From: Polaromonas sp.
GTDB taxonomy: Bacteria; Pseudomonadota; Gammaproteobacteria; Burkholderiales; Burkholderiaceae_C
DNA length: 64,000 nucleotides
Direction of reading: 5' to 3'
Assembly (NCBI RefSeq): GCF_012927455.1
Contig: NZ_JABBPE010000016.1
Location: forward strand, 434,001-498,000
The notes under the pieces are model-generated. The model was given only the letters and a program-made list of their open reading frames with translations, had not been told where the DNA came from and searched no databases. Positions 28,007-36,951 of the stretch are shown one piece after another; within the stretch, counting starts at the first letter, position 1; every line of letters starts with the position of its first letter. The translations under genes and the position numbers were made by a program.

Positions 28007-30322
28007 ATGGCACCGATTAAACGTATCGTCACATTGGCGGTGGCTGCAATGATTGCGGGTTGTGGTAGCGGCGGTGGTGGTGGCGATAGTGCCCCATTTG
28101 ACGACAGTCTGACGATTCAGGGTGATGCCGTAAAAGGCCCGATATCCCAGGCCAACATCAGCCTGTACAAGACTGCTGCAGACGGTCAGCAGGGTGACTT
28201 GTTGAAAGAAACGACGTCCGACAGCAAAGGGCATTACAGCCTCACGGCGAAAGGGTACAGCGGCGTCGTGCTGCTGATCGCCAGCGCTGTGCCTGGCACC
28301 ACGATGTTCGACGAAGCGACGGGGCAAACCATTGTTCCGGCGACGGGCTTCCGCTTGCGGGCCAGCTTCCCGGTTGAAAGCGGCAAGCCGCATAGTGCCC
28401 AGATCAACCCCTTCACCGATTTGGCGACGGCCACGGCGCTGGCGAAAACTGGAGGTCTTACTGCCACCAATGTGGACCAGGCCAACACCGACCTGGCCGC
28501 AGCGCTGACTTTTAACCCGTTGACAAGCGCAGCCACATTTGACGTAAACAACAAGCCCACCAATGCGCCAGCGGCCGCCCTGGCTGCAGTGTCGGACATG
28601 GCCTTGTCGGGCAGCCTAAATTGCGCCACAGGCGATCAGGCCGTCAAAGTTGCTTGCGTGACCACGGCGTTGTCGGCAAAAGGTCTGAGCGATACAGGCA
28701 TGAAATCCGCCTTGCAAACCTCTATTAATCGAGTCAACGATTTCTATGGTCTGCCGGCCTTCACCATCACCGATTCTTCTGGAACGCCGCTTTCTGCCGC
28801 CACGCCGTTGGAGCAGGCCAAAGACTTCATGGGCACGCTGCGTAGCAACGCCAAGGCACTGGACGCAGCCGATCTGTCGCTGCAGACCGAACTGCAAAAA
28901 GTCGGCGACGACATCCGCGGCCGCACAGCGCCTCTGACCAGCGCCAACGTTGACGCGCTGAATGTGGCGCGCCTGGGCGCGGATTTCTGGAACGATGTGA
29001 TCAAGGGCAATGCGCCGTTTGTGGTCACACAGCGTGTCTTCAATGGCTATGAGTACCCGGCAACCTGCAGCTTCTACAAAGATGCCAATTACACGGCGCC
29101 GGCAACCTCAAAAGCCGACGCCAATTACGTGGCCTGCCACACAGCCTTTCAACCTATTCTCGCGACCGATGCAAATGGTGAGTACAAGCGTTGCGTTGCC
29201 GTCGGCGAATGGTGTGACACGACCTGGACTTATCGTGTGAGCCTGCACCCTGACTTAGCCGACGCGAACAAGTTTACTGTTTACACCCAGACGCGGGAAA
29301 CGAAATACACGGCCAAGACCTTCGCGCCGTCGGGATACGTCAATAACTGGGTTCCGAGCGAGATTAAGCATTACGGCGCGGCCTTCCCAGGCAATTTAGC
29401 CACGCTGGCCACGCAGCGCGACGGCAATGGCAAGATCACCGCGCTGAAATTGGCCGGCGAGCTTTCGCCCGCTTTCAGCATTACGCGCAACTGGACGTCC
29501 CGCTTCGACAGTGTTTTGAAGCGCTGGGTCTACAAACCCAACGTAGTGGCAACCTTACTCGGCGACAAGCACAATGTTGCACTGTCCGCAGCACTCACCA
29601 AGTTAGGTGAGTTGGACAAGCTGGCTGTCTCTGGTTCTATGGACCTGATCAAGGCAGGCGCGCTGGAATCCCGTATCGAGCTGGCCGAGGGCTCCTACCT
29701 GCAGGCCAAACCCGATGGCACGAGCGGCTACTCGGCGCAGGACGGCAGCCAGGAAATGTTGCTCAAGCTCAAAGGCAGCACAACTGGCAGCACCCTGGCA
29801 GGCGATTTGAAAATTAGCGCCTTCAAGCTGGACGCCTCGAGCACCAGCTATATCCCGACGCTGGTGTCTTTTGCCGGCAGCGTGCAGCGTAATGGTGTCA
29901 GTTTCTTTGAGGGCACGCTGACAGGCGAGGCACTCAACCACGCCAGTTTCAAGAGCAACGCCTCGCGCAGCGCCAGCAACGTGCAAATCATGCGAGCCGG
30001 TTTTGACGGCAAGGTCACGATTGCGAACCGCCCGGTGCTGAAAGTGAAGTTATCCGTTACTCAAAACGACACGGGCAGCGACGCGACGAACACCACGGCC
30101 CTCAACGGCCAGTATGCTCAGGGTTTGATCGTTATTAACATGACCGGCGCTGGCAGCGCAGCAGCAAATAGCATCACCTTGGAAAGCACACGCGGAGTCA
30201 AGCTGGTCATCGACAAGTCGAAGACGACTTATCCGCTGACGAAGAGCGGCCAGGTGGTGGGTGAGTATTCAACGCTCAACAACCGCATCACTTACACCGA
30301 CAGCAGCTACGAACAGTTTTAA
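28007..30322 (+). CDS. Large lipoprotein, unknown function
   Basis: 771 residues. Lipobox MIAGC (Cys 19) is followed by a Gly/Ser linker. The N-terminal part (about 38-135) resembles a carboxypeptidase-regulatory-like Ig fold (GDAVKGPISQANISLYKT, SDSKGHYSLTAKGYSGVVLLIAS). The middle is mainly helical with two cysteine pairs (CATGDQAVKVAC; CSFYKD/ACHTAF/CVAVGEWC). The C-terminal half is rich in Ser/Thr/Gly beta-strand. It is probably anchored in the outer membrane; no enzymatic motif was recognised. Terminated at 30353. It lies before a second exported protein on the same strand. Confidence 0.72.
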   Translation: MAPIKRIVTLAVAAMIAGCGSGGGGGDSAPFDDSLTIQGDAVKGPISQANISLYKTAADGQQGDLLKETTSDSKGHYSLTAKGYSGVVLLIASAVPGTTMFDEATGQTIVPATGFRLRASFPVESGKPHSAQINPFTDLATATALAKTGGLTATNVDQANTDLAAALTFNPLTSAATFDVNNKPTNAPAAALAAVSDMALSGSLNCATGDQAVKVACVTTALSAKGLSDTGMKSALQTSINRVNDFYGLPAFTITDSSGTPLSAATPLEQAKDFMGTLRSNAKALDAADLSLQTELQKVGDDIRGRTAPLTSANVDALNVARLGADFWNDVIKGNAPFVVTQRVFNGYEYPATCSFYKDANYTAPATSKADANYVACHTAFQPILATDANGEYKRCVAVGEWCDTTWTYRVSLHPDLADANKFTVYTQTRETKYTAKTFAPSGYVNNWVPSEIKHYGAAFPGNLATLATQRDGNGKITALKLAGELSPAFSITRNWTSRFDSVLKRWVYKPNVVATLLGDKHNVALSAALTKLGELDKLAVSGSMDLIKAGALESRIELAEGSYLQAKPDGTSGYSAQDGSQEMLLKLKGSTTGSTLAGDLKISAFKLDASSTSYIPTLVSFAGSVQRNGVSFFEGTLTGEALNHASFKSNASRSASNVQIMRAGFDGKVTIANRPVLKVKLSVTQNDTGSDATNTTALNGQYAQGLIVINMTGAGSAAANSITLESTRGVKLVIDKSKTTYPLTKSGQVVGEYSTLNNRITYTDSSYEQF

Positions 30323-30352
30323 GCTCTGCTGACCGCTGTTTTTACTCACCTA

Positions 30353-30379
30353 ACGCCCGCATCATGCGGGCGTTTTTTT
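30353..30379 (+). terminator. Rho-independent terminator
   Basis: A perfect 9-bp stem (ACGCCCGCA with TGCGGGCGT, loop TCA) followed by T6, 30 bp after the large lipoprotein. It ends 11 bp before the ATG of the next gene, so the next gene either has its own start within or after it or depends on readthrough. Confidence 0.9.
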
Positions 30380-30390
30380 GTGTCTTGAGT

Positions 30391-31551
30391 ATGGAAAATC
30401 ACCTTTTCAGAATTTCTTCCCTCTGCATGATTTCGGCGCTGTTCAGCCTGCCATCACTCGGGCAAGAACCGTCCTCCCGCAGGCCGGGGGTGACGCCGGC
30501 GCCCTGGACAATTAGCGCCACAGTAGGCGAGGAATCCATTGGTCAAGGCCTGCCGGTGCTGGCCCTGGACCTCCCCGACTGGCCCAGCTATCGCTCGCGG
30601 CAGGCCAGCAAGCCGCGCGCATCGCGCAGCATTTGGGCCGAACTGAATGCCACCCATCCCGGTGGCTGGCGCGTGGGAGCACTGGTACGCGCTGAGGCAT
30701 GGCTGCAGGCCAGTCCCGATACCGTCACTTTAGCTGCGCTGGAGGCCACCAAAACCGACCCCGACATCAATTACAGCTATGACCTGAACGCCCGTGGCCA
30801 AAGCTGGCAGGGCCGGGGCATTCGACTGGGTACGCCCTGGCTGCAACTAGATGCGGCGCGGCGATGGCACTGGCAGGCGGATGCCCAGCTGTTGCGACTG
30901 CAGCAATTTAGAACAATCGACGTGTCAGGAAATATGGTTTACCGGGGCGGGGACGTGTACGACGTCAATGTGCAAACCCAGCGCTCCAATCCGGGCATCA
31001 CCGGACCGTTCTTGCCCGCTTCCGGTCGTTCCGGTCTGGGATCGTCCCTGTCCCTGGCTCTGCAGGGCGAGCCAGCAGCACGATGGAAGTTGCAACTGCG
31101 CGCCGACGACCTTCTGTCGCGGCTGGCGTGGTCTGATCTGACCACCGACACTGCCACCCTGAACTCTCAGGTCATCAGCCGGGCTGCAGACGGTTCGTTA
31201 AATTATGGACCCCTGATCCAAGGTCAAAAGACCCTCACGCGCGTCTCAGGCCGGATCGGCGTGCACTGGCAGGCCAAGGCCAGCTGGGCTGCTTTCGAAT
31301 CGAGCGGCCGGCCCGACGCGTTGACCCTGCGGGCCGATCGTAAGGCAGGGCTCAGTCAATACTGGCTGGGCTGGGACGGCGGCGATACAGGACGCAACAG
31401 GCCGCATTGGCGTCTCGAGATTGAGCCGCTACGACGCGCTGCCAGCGCGGGAGTGGTCTGGGGCGGCTGGCACGCGCTGCTGGCAAGTGATGGCAAAGGC
31501 ACGGGCTCAGAGTTCAGATCCTGGAACATCGGCTGGGGAACCGATTTTTAA
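30391..31551 (+). CDS. Exported protein, possibly outer-membrane beta-barrel, unknown function
   Basis: 386 residues from ATG 30391. The N-terminal 25 residues form a signal peptide (ISSLCMISALFSLPSLGQ). The remainder has many alternating hydrophobic/polar strands with frequent Trp (WRVGALVRAEAWLQ, WHWQADAQLLRLQQF, WKLQLRADDLLSRLAW) and ends in an aromatic residue (WNIGWGTDF). This C-terminal phenylalanine and strand pattern are typical of outer-membrane beta-barrels. No family was recognised. It sits 68 bp after a large lipoprotein with a terminator between them. Confidence 0.65.
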   Translation: MENHLFRISSLCMISALFSLPSLGQEPSSRRPGVTPAPWTISATVGEESIGQGLPVLALDLPDWPSYRSRQASKPRASRSIWAELNATHPGGWRVGALVRAEAWLQASPDTVTLAALEATKTDPDINYSYDLNARGQSWQGRGIRLGTPWLQLDAARRWHWQADAQLLRLQQFRTIDVSGNMVYRGGDVYDVNVQTQRSNPGITGPFLPASGRSGLGSSLSLALQGEPAARWKLQLRADDLLSRLAWSDLTTDTATLNSQVISRAADGSLNYGPLIQGQKTLTRVSGRIGVHWQAKASWAAFESSGRPDALTLRADRKAGLSQYWLGWDGGDTGRNRPHWRLEIEPLRRAASAGVVWGGWHALLASDGKGTGSEFRSWNIGWGTDF

Positions 31552-31581
31552 TTCGCCCAGCCAAAACTGGGTGATTCCCCT

Positions 31582-32877
31582 TTAAAGCAGCTTCATCCTC
31601 TTCGCTGCTTCACGCAGCTCCCCCCTGAAGTCGGGGTGCGCAATCGATATCAAGGCTTCGCAGCGCTGGTGAGCGGTCTTGCCGCGCAGCTGGGCCACGC
31701 CGTATTCCGTCACCACATAGTTGATATCGTTCTTGCTGGTTGACATATGGGTGCCGGCGCATAGGGTGGGCACGATGCGGGAGATGGTGTCGTGCTTGGC
31801 GGTTGAGGGCAGGACGATAAAGGCTTTGCCGCCATTGGATCGATTGGCGGCACGCACGAAGTCGGTCTGCCCGCCAGTGCCGGAGTAAGGCGAAAAAGCC
31901 AGGCTTTCCGAGCCGCACTGGCCCATAAAGTCGATCTGCATGGTCGCGTTGATGGCGTGCAGGTTGTCGTTCTGGCCCGCCAGGTAGGGGTCGTTGGTGA
32001 AACCGACCGGGTGCATCTCGACGGCCGGGTTGCGGTGCAAAAATTCGTAGAGTTTTTTCGAGCCCAGCGCGAAGGTGGCCAGCATCTTGCCGGGCTGGTA
32101 GTTCTTTTTGCGGTTGGTGACCACGCCAGCATCCACCAGGCTCATGATGCCGTCGCCAATCATTTCGGTATGGATGCCCAGGTCGTGCTTGTCGGTCAGC
32201 TGCATCACCACCGCATCGGGGATGCCGCCGTAGCCGATCTGAAGCGTCGCGCCATCGGGAATCATGTCGGCCACGAACTTGCCGATGGCCTCCTGCACCG
32301 GGCCAATTTTGGGCAGGCCGACTTCTAGAAGCGCGTCCTTACTTTCGGTTAAAGCCGCCACCTGCGAGATATGGATGTGGCAGTTGCCGTTGGCAAAGGG
32401 CACGTTCGGGTTCACCTCCAGCACCACGGCGCGAGCTTGCTCTATCGCCGCCAGGGTGTAGTCAGGCGCCAGCGACAGAGAGAAATAACCGTGTTCGTCC
32501 ATCGGCGATGCCATGGAAAACACGACGTCCGCGGGAATCAGCTTGCGCTTGAGCAGCTCCGGCAGTTCGGAAAAATTCGCCGGAATGTAGTCGACCCAGC
32601 CTTCCTGTCCGCCGGCGCGCGAGATGCCGCTGAAAAAATAGGCGATGTGCCGCACATGCTCGGTGGTTTCCGGGTCGAAATAATCGTACTTGCGCACCGG
32701 CAAAATTTGCGACACCCGCACATTGCGCAAACCCAGGCGTGCCGCCGACAGTGCCGTCAGCAGGGAGGGCGGCTCGCCGACGGCTGTGGGAACGACGATG
32801 GTGTCACCATTCATGACGACACCAATGGCATCGGCGGAGGACATGCGTTTTTGCTGGTACAGGGTTTGAACGGACAT
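31582..32877 (-). CDS. Acetyl-CoA hydrolase/CoA-transferase family enzyme
   Basis: 431 residues, the length of 4-hydroxybutyrate or butyryl-CoA:acetate-type CoA transferases. The GYGGIPDAVVMQL loop (about 213-225) and HTEMIGDGIMSLVDAG (about 232-247), where the glutamate is the expected covalent CoA-thioester residue, are both present. The C-terminal AHQRCEALISIAHPDFR is typical of the family. It exchanges CoA between acyl-CoA and a carboxylate such as acetate; the acyl specificity cannot be read. Single gene, divergent from the UbiB-like kinase. Confidence 0.88.
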   Translation of the reverse strand: MSVQTLYQQKRMSSADAIGVVMNGDTIVVPTAVGEPPSLLTALSAARLGLRNVRVSQILPVRKYDYFDPETTEHVRHIAYFFSGISRAGGQEGWVDYIPANFSELPELLKRKLIPADVVFSMASPMDEHGYFSLSLAPDYTLAAIEQARAVVLEVNPNVPFANGNCHIHISQVAALTESKDALLEVGLPKIGPVQEAIGKFVADMIPDGATLQIGYGGIPDAVVMQLTDKHDLGIHTEMIGDGIMSLVDAGVVTNRKKNYQPGKMLATFALGSKKLYEFLHRNPAVEMHPVGFTNDPYLAGQNDNLHAINATMQIDFMGQCGSESLAFSPYSGTGGQTDFVRAANRSNGGKAFIVLPSTAKHDTISRIVPTLCAGTHMSTSKNDINYVVTEYGVAQLRGKTAHQRCEALISIAHPDFRGELREAAKRMKLL

Positions 32878-33029
32878 GGCAGCTTTCTCTTTGAGCTATT
32901 TTTAATAACTTTTGATGATCGCATGGCAGGCCGCCACCAAGCTGACGCGGGCTCCGGAGCCGGTTGGACCTGAGAATTGCCGGCGGCAAAACACCGCCGT
33001 TGCAGCATTGCGGCGGTTACCATTTGCCC

Positions 33030-34757
33030 ATGCTGAAAGAGACTCTGGGCGCGGCGCGCGACATGGGACGCCTCAATGAAATTGCCGGCGTGCTGATTCG
33101 CCACGGCTTGGGCGACAGCGTGCGGCGCCTCGGCCTGGCCGACAAGCTGGAGCGTGCCGGCCATGCCATCCGCTGGGAGCATGTGGCCGACCTGGCGCGC
33201 ATCGAGCCGCCGGTGCAGGTGCGCCTGGCGATGGAAGAGCTGGGCCCCACCTTTGTCAAGCTCGGGCAGATCCTGGCTGGCCGCGCCGACCTCTTCGGCC
33301 CCGAATGGATTGCCCAGTTCGAGCGCCTGCACAGCCAGGTGCCAGCGCTGCCACTGGACCAGCTGCGGTCGCAGTTGCGCGAAGACCTGGGCGGCGAGCC
33401 CGAAGCGGTGTTCGCGCGTTTTGATGTGGAGCCACTGGCCGCCGCGTCGATCGCGCAGGTGCACCGCGCGCAGCTGAAAGACGGCACCGAGGTTGTCGTC
33501 AAGATACGCCGCCCCGGCATCACCGAAGTGATCGAGGCCGACCTGCGCCTGCTGGCCCGCCTGGCCGCGCTGGCCGAGGCTGAGATGGCCGCGCTCAAGC
33601 CCTACCACCCGCAGCAGCTGGTGCGCGAGTTTGCCAAGTCGCTGCGGCGCGAGCTTGATCTGGCCGCCGAATGCCGCCACGCCGAGCGCATTGCCGCCAA
33701 CCTGGTGGCCCTGCCGCACATCGTGATTCCGCGCGTGTATTGGGCGCACACCGGCGAGCGCGTCAATGTGCAGGACTATGTGGGCGGCAGTCACAGCGAA
33801 CTCAGCGTTGCGGGCGGCCAGCTCGATCAGCTCACGGCCGAGGCCGGTTTTGACCGCCCCCTGCTGGCGCGGCGCGGCGCCCACGCGGTGCTCAAAATGA
33901 TCGTCGAAGATGGCTTTTTTCACGCCGATCCGCACCCCGGCAATGTGTTTTACCTGAGCGGCAACCGCATTGCCTTTATCGACTTCGGCATGGTGGGCCG
34001 GCTTTCGGCGCGGCGCCGCGAAGAGCTGCTCGACTTACTGCTGGGCCTGGTGGAGCGCCAGCCGAAGGCCGTCGCCGAGGTGCTGCTCGACTGGACCGGC
34101 GACGAGCACGGGCTGAACCTGGCGCAGCTTGAAAACGAGATCGAAGCTTTTGTCGACCAGTACCACGGCACGCCGCTGGCGCAGCTCCACCTGGGCCAGA
34201 TGCTGGCCGATATCAGCGTCATCTTGCGTGAGCACCACTTGGGTCTGCCGCCCGATCTGGCGCTGCTGATCAAGGCCTTCATCAGCCTGGAGGGCATGGG
34301 CCGCGGCCTGGACCCGGACTTTCACATGACCACCGAGGCGCTGCCGCTGCTGCGCCAGGTGGTGCGCGCTGGTTACCGGCCGCAGGTGTTGGCCGCGCGG
34401 GCCTGGCAGACGCTGCGCCGCACGCTGGCCGTCGCCGAGCAGCTGCCGCACGATGTCTCGCGCCTGCTGCGCAATGCACGGCGCGGCCGGCTGCAGGTCA
34501 GCATAGAACTGGCGCACCTCAAGCGCGTGGGCGACCAGATCGACCGCGCCGCGAATCGGCTGGCCATGGCGCTGGTGATTGCCGCGCTCATCATTGGCGC
34601 GTCCATCGTCATGACGGTCAAGGGTGGCCCCACGCTGTTCGGCCTGCCTGCCTTCGGCTTTTTGGGCTTTGGCGGCGCCGTGCTGGGCGGCTTGTGGCTG
34701 GTGCGCGCCATCTGGCGCAGCAGCCGAAGCCGCGGGCTGGATGACGCGGAGTCATAA
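33030..34757 (+). CDS. UbiB/AarF (ABC1)-family atypical kinase
   Basis: 575 residues. ABC1 motifs: the KxGQ segment (PTFVKLGQILAGRADL, about residues 73-88), the Ala-rich loop and VVVKIRRPG (about 157), GFFHADPHPGN (catalytic loop, about 296) and AFIDFGMVG (metal-binding DFG-like, about 315). Two membrane helices end the protein. UbiB-type proteins support ubiquinone synthesis and lipid handling. Since it lacks ubi neighbours it may be a second family member rather than UbiB itself. An upstream in-frame TTG (32964) was rejected in favour of ATG 33030. Confidence 0.85.
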   Translation: MLKETLGAARDMGRLNEIAGVLIRHGLGDSVRRLGLADKLERAGHAIRWEHVADLARIEPPVQVRLAMEELGPTFVKLGQILAGRADLFGPEWIAQFERLHSQVPALPLDQLRSQLREDLGGEPEAVFARFDVEPLAAASIAQVHRAQLKDGTEVVVKIRRPGITEVIEADLRLLARLAALAEAEMAALKPYHPQQLVREFAKSLRRELDLAAECRHAERIAANLVALPHIVIPRVYWAHTGERVNVQDYVGGSHSELSVAGGQLDQLTAEAGFDRPLLARRGAHAVLKMIVEDGFFHADPHPGNVFYLSGNRIAFIDFGMVGRLSARRREELLDLLLGLVERQPKAVAEVLLDWTGDEHGLNLAQLENEIEAFVDQYHGTPLAQLHLGQMLADISVILREHHLGLPPDLALLIKAFISLEGMGRGLDPDFHMTTEALPLLRQVVRAGYRPQVLAARAWQTLRRTLAVAEQLPHDVSRLLRNARRGRLQVSIELAHLKRVGDQIDRAANRLAMALVIAALIIGASIVMTVKGGPTLFGLPAFGFLGFGGAVLGGLWLVRAIWRSSRSRGLDDAES

Positions 34758-34760
34758 CAC

Positions 34761-34828
34761 GCTATTGAATTGATAGCTACTCGCGCCCGTAAATATTGGG
34801 CTAGCGGTCTTTTTTATCGGTTTTTTTG
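34761..34828 (+). repeat. Two-hairpin intergenic repeat, copy 11
   Basis: GCTATTGAATTGATAGC, then TACTCGCGCCCG, spacer, TTGGGCTAGCGGTCTTTTTT. It starts 3 bp after the stop of the UbiB-like gene. Confidence 0.77.
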
Positions 34829-34871
34829 CCCCCACCAATTGCAGCCAATAAAACCGTCTGCCTCCCCGGCT

Positions 34872-34910
34872 TAGCCCCTTCCCGCCTTTGGGGGAAGGTT
34901 GGCATGGGGG
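34872..34910 (+). repeat. TAGCCCCTTCCC...GGGGGAAGG repeat, first arm
   Basis: TAGCCCCTTCCCGCCTTTGG followed by GGGAAGGTTGGCATGGGGG. A second, inverted copy lies at 35003-35038. I recognise the motif as another dispersed repeat of Comamonadaceae. The two copies flank a degenerate two-hairpin repeat and could pair with each other. Confidence 0.6.
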
Positions 34911-34925
34911 TTTCGACGATGGTGA

Positions 34926-34978
34926 TTCAGGCCTGCAAGTCAATGAGAACGGGCGCGGCCAGCTACGAAATAGATAGC
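34926..34978 (-). repeat. Two-hairpin intergenic repeat, copy 12 (reverse, degenerate)
   Basis: On the minus strand: GCTATCTATTTCGTAGC, then TGGCCGCGCCCG; the second half of hairpin 2 has lost its GGGCT. Confidence 0.55.
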
Positions 34979-35002
34979 GTTACTCGAGCCAGCTCCGCGG
35001 CT

Positions 35003-35038
35003 CCATCCCAGCCGTCTCCCAATGGGGGAAGGGGCTAT
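35003..35038 (-). repeat. TAGCCCCTTCCC repeat, inverted second copy
   Basis: On the minus strand it reads TAGCCCCTTCCCCCATTGGG, then AGACGGCTGGGATGG, matching the plus-strand copy at 34872 with several differences. Confidence 0.6.
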
Positions 35039-35078
35039 ACCGATTCGGGGAAATCCCGCATGGCGTGGGCTGTTTTTT

Positions 35079-35378
35079 CTAGCCGCCACCGCGCTGCATG
35101 TAAAGGTCAAAGCGCTTCATGAAGGTGTAGCGCTGGGCCTCGTCCAGCCCGGCAAAGCGAAAGCACACCAGCAGGCGCGGCATGCGCAGCAACGCAATCA
35201 CGCGCGCCTCGCCGGTTCGCCAGGTCAGGTCCAGCGTGCCGTCGCCAATGCGCACATCGGCTGCATGGGCCTGCAGCTTCCAATGCTGCGCGCCAATGGC
35301 ATCGGGCAGCCACATCAGCCATTCGGCCTCGGTGCAGCCCATCTCGCGCTCAAAGTGTTCAGGGTAGAAGGCTTGCAC
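35079..35378 (-). CDS. Small conserved-looking protein of the aldehyde oxidoreductase operon
   Basis: 99 residues, soluble, mixed alpha/beta composition, with several Trp and acidic residues early (FYPEHFEREMGCTEAEWLMW) and an RFAGLDEAQRYTFMKRFDLY stretch near the C-terminus. No family was recognised. It starts 13 bp after the MoaD-like gene stop on the same strand and is the last gene of a five-gene AOR operon. A role in cofactor insertion or complex maturation is inferred only from position. Confidence 0.7.
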   Translation of the reverse strand: MQAFYPEHFEREMGCTEAEWLMWLPDAIGAQHWKLQAHAADVRIGDGTLDLTWRTGEARVIALLRMPRLLVCFRFAGLDEAQRYTFMKRFDLYMQRGGG

Positions 35379-35391
35379 TCAACGGCCCGCC

Positions 35392-35646
35392 TCAACCACC
35401 CGCGATAGGCGGCCAGATCGCCAGCACGTCGCCTTCCTTGAGCGTGTGCGTCAGGCGCTGCTCAGGCTGGATGTAGTGACCGTTGACCAGCACCAGATGC
35501 ACCAGCCTGGGCGGCAGCCCAAACGGCTCGATGATCTGGCTGATGGGCGCGTCAGGCGCCACCTCCAGCTCGACGATGTTGCTGCGCCGCGCCGTCACCG
35601 GCAGGTAGTCGGTCAGCGTGGCAAACAGTTTAAAAGTGATTTTCAT
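35392..35646 (-). CDS. MoaD/ThiS-family sulfur-carrier protein
   Basis: 84 residues with a beta-grasp fold pattern (MKITFKLFATLTDYLP, LVLVNGHYIQPEQRLTHTLKEGDVLAI) and the C-terminal Gly-Gly tail that carries the thiocarboxylate in MoaD-type proteins. MoaD donates sulfur to molybdopterin. A dedicated copy in an aldehyde oxidoreductase operon fits synthesis of a tungsten or molybdenum pterin cofactor. Its ATG overlaps the stop of the FAD subunit gene by 4 bp (ATGA), showing translational coupling. Confidence 0.88.
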   Translation of the reverse strand: MKITFKLFATLTDYLPVTARRSNIVELEVAPDAPISQIIEPFGLPPRLVHLVLVNGHYIQPEQRLTHTLKEGDVLAIWPPIAGG

Positions 35647-36932
35647 CGGCGCCGCTCGTCGGCCGCGCCGCTCCACTGGCCCTGCCCTTGGGCACTGGCC
35701 AGATAGGCCTGCATCAGCCGGGTCGGGTCTTTGGCCAGGATGTCTTTCCAGCGGCCCAGCGGCACGGCGCCTTCGACCAGCCCGCGCATCACGCCTACAT
35801 GCTCGGTCCAGCCGACGCTGTTGCAGCCGACCAGCACGTCGCCCTTGAACTGCAGGCTCAGATGCCGGCCCTTGCCGCCGTCGGCCTGGCGCTCGGTCAG
35901 TTCGACCTGCTCGCCACCGGGCAGGCCTTGCCAGGTGCCAAAGCTGGCTGAAATCAGGCCCAGCGTATCGAGCACGTTGATCTGCGTCACGCCCTTCAGT
36001 TCGGTGCGCTGGCCCAGCATGTTGAGCGCGGCCACGCGCGCCTGTTCGGCCGCGTTGGGCTGAATGGCGCTGACGATGGTGGTGCCGCTGACCTTGTCAA
36101 AGGCTTCGGCGCAGTCGCCCGCTGCGTAAATGCCGGGCACGCTGGTTTGCAGGTACTCGTCGGTCAGCACGCCCTGCAGGCAGGTGATGCCGGAGTTTTC
36201 AAGAAACGCAATGTTGGGCTTGACGCCGGTGGCGCTGATGACCAGTTCGGCTTCGACGATTTGTCCGTTGGACAGGCGCACCTTTAACGGCGTGCCTGCC
36301 TCGATGGCTTCAACCCGGGTACCGGTAAACACCTGCACGCCCTGCGTTTCGCACCAGTCGCGAATCATGCCGCCAGCCACCGGGCCCATCATGCGCGGCA
36401 CCATGCGGTCGCCCATCTCGACCACGCTGAGCTTGACGCCGCGCGCGGACAGCGCTTCCATGATGATGCAGCCGATGAAGCCCGCGCCCATCTGCAGCAC
36501 GCGCGCGCCGGGCTGGGCCAGCGCCATAATGCTGCGCGCGTCTTCCAGCGTCCAGCAGGGATGCACGCCCGCGCTGTCCATGCCGGGAATCGGCGGGCGC
36601 ACCGGCTGCGAGCCGGTGGCAACCAGCAGCCGGTCGTAGGTCAGCGTCTGGCCGTTCTCCAAGGCTATGCTTTTTGTAGCAATGTCGACTGACTTGGCGC
36701 GACTCTGGAGCTGGCTGATCTTCAAATCGGCATAGTGCGAGGCGCCCTTGCGCAGGTAAGTGCCGCGCTCGTCGATGTTGCCCATCAACAGGTAGGGAAT
36801 CGCCATGCGTGAGTAAGGCGGCTCTACTTCGTCGCCGACCAGCGTGATGCGGTCGTCAGGCGCGTGCTTGCGCAGCGTTTCAGCGGCAATCACACCGGCG
36901 GGGCCTGCGCCCAGAATGACGTGGTGGGTCAT
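35643..36932 (-). CDS. FAD-dependent NAD(P) oxidoreductase subunit (AorC-like)
   Basis: 429 residues. FAD-binding ILGAGPAGVIAAETL (about 6-20), the VATGSQP turn (about 105), NAD(P)-binding MGAGFIGCIIMEALSARG (about 150-167) and the terminal GIYAAGDCAEAFD (about 268) are those of the pyridine-nucleotide disulfide/nitrite-reductase-type family without redox cysteines. In the three-subunit AOR known from Aromatoleum aromaticum the FAD subunit (AorC) links the enzyme to NAD, and this gene occupies the same place. ATG 36932 follows GGAGG; the in-frame TTG at 36947 is part of that site. Confidence 0.87.
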   Translation of the reverse strand: MTHHVILGAGPAGVIAAETLRKHAPDDRITLVGDEVEPPYSRMAIPYLLMGNIDERGTYLRKGASHYADLKISQLQSRAKSVDIATKSIALENGQTLTYDRLLVATGSQPVRPPIPGMDSAGVHPCWTLEDARSIMALAQPGARVLQMGAGFIGCIIMEALSARGVKLSVVEMGDRMVPRMMGPVAGGMIRDWCETQGVQVFTGTRVEAIEAGTPLKVRLSNGQIVEAELVISATGVKPNIAFLENSGITCLQGVLTDEYLQTSVPGIYAAGDCAEAFDKVSGTTIVSAIQPNAAEQARVAALNMLGQRTELKGVTQINVLDTLGLISASFGTWQGLPGGEQVELTERQADGGKGRHLSLQFKGDVLVGCNSVGWTEHVGVMRGLVEGAVPLGRWKDILAKDPTRLMQAYLASAQGQGQWSGAADERRR

Positions 36933-36951
36933 GAATGGATCCTCCAAAAAT

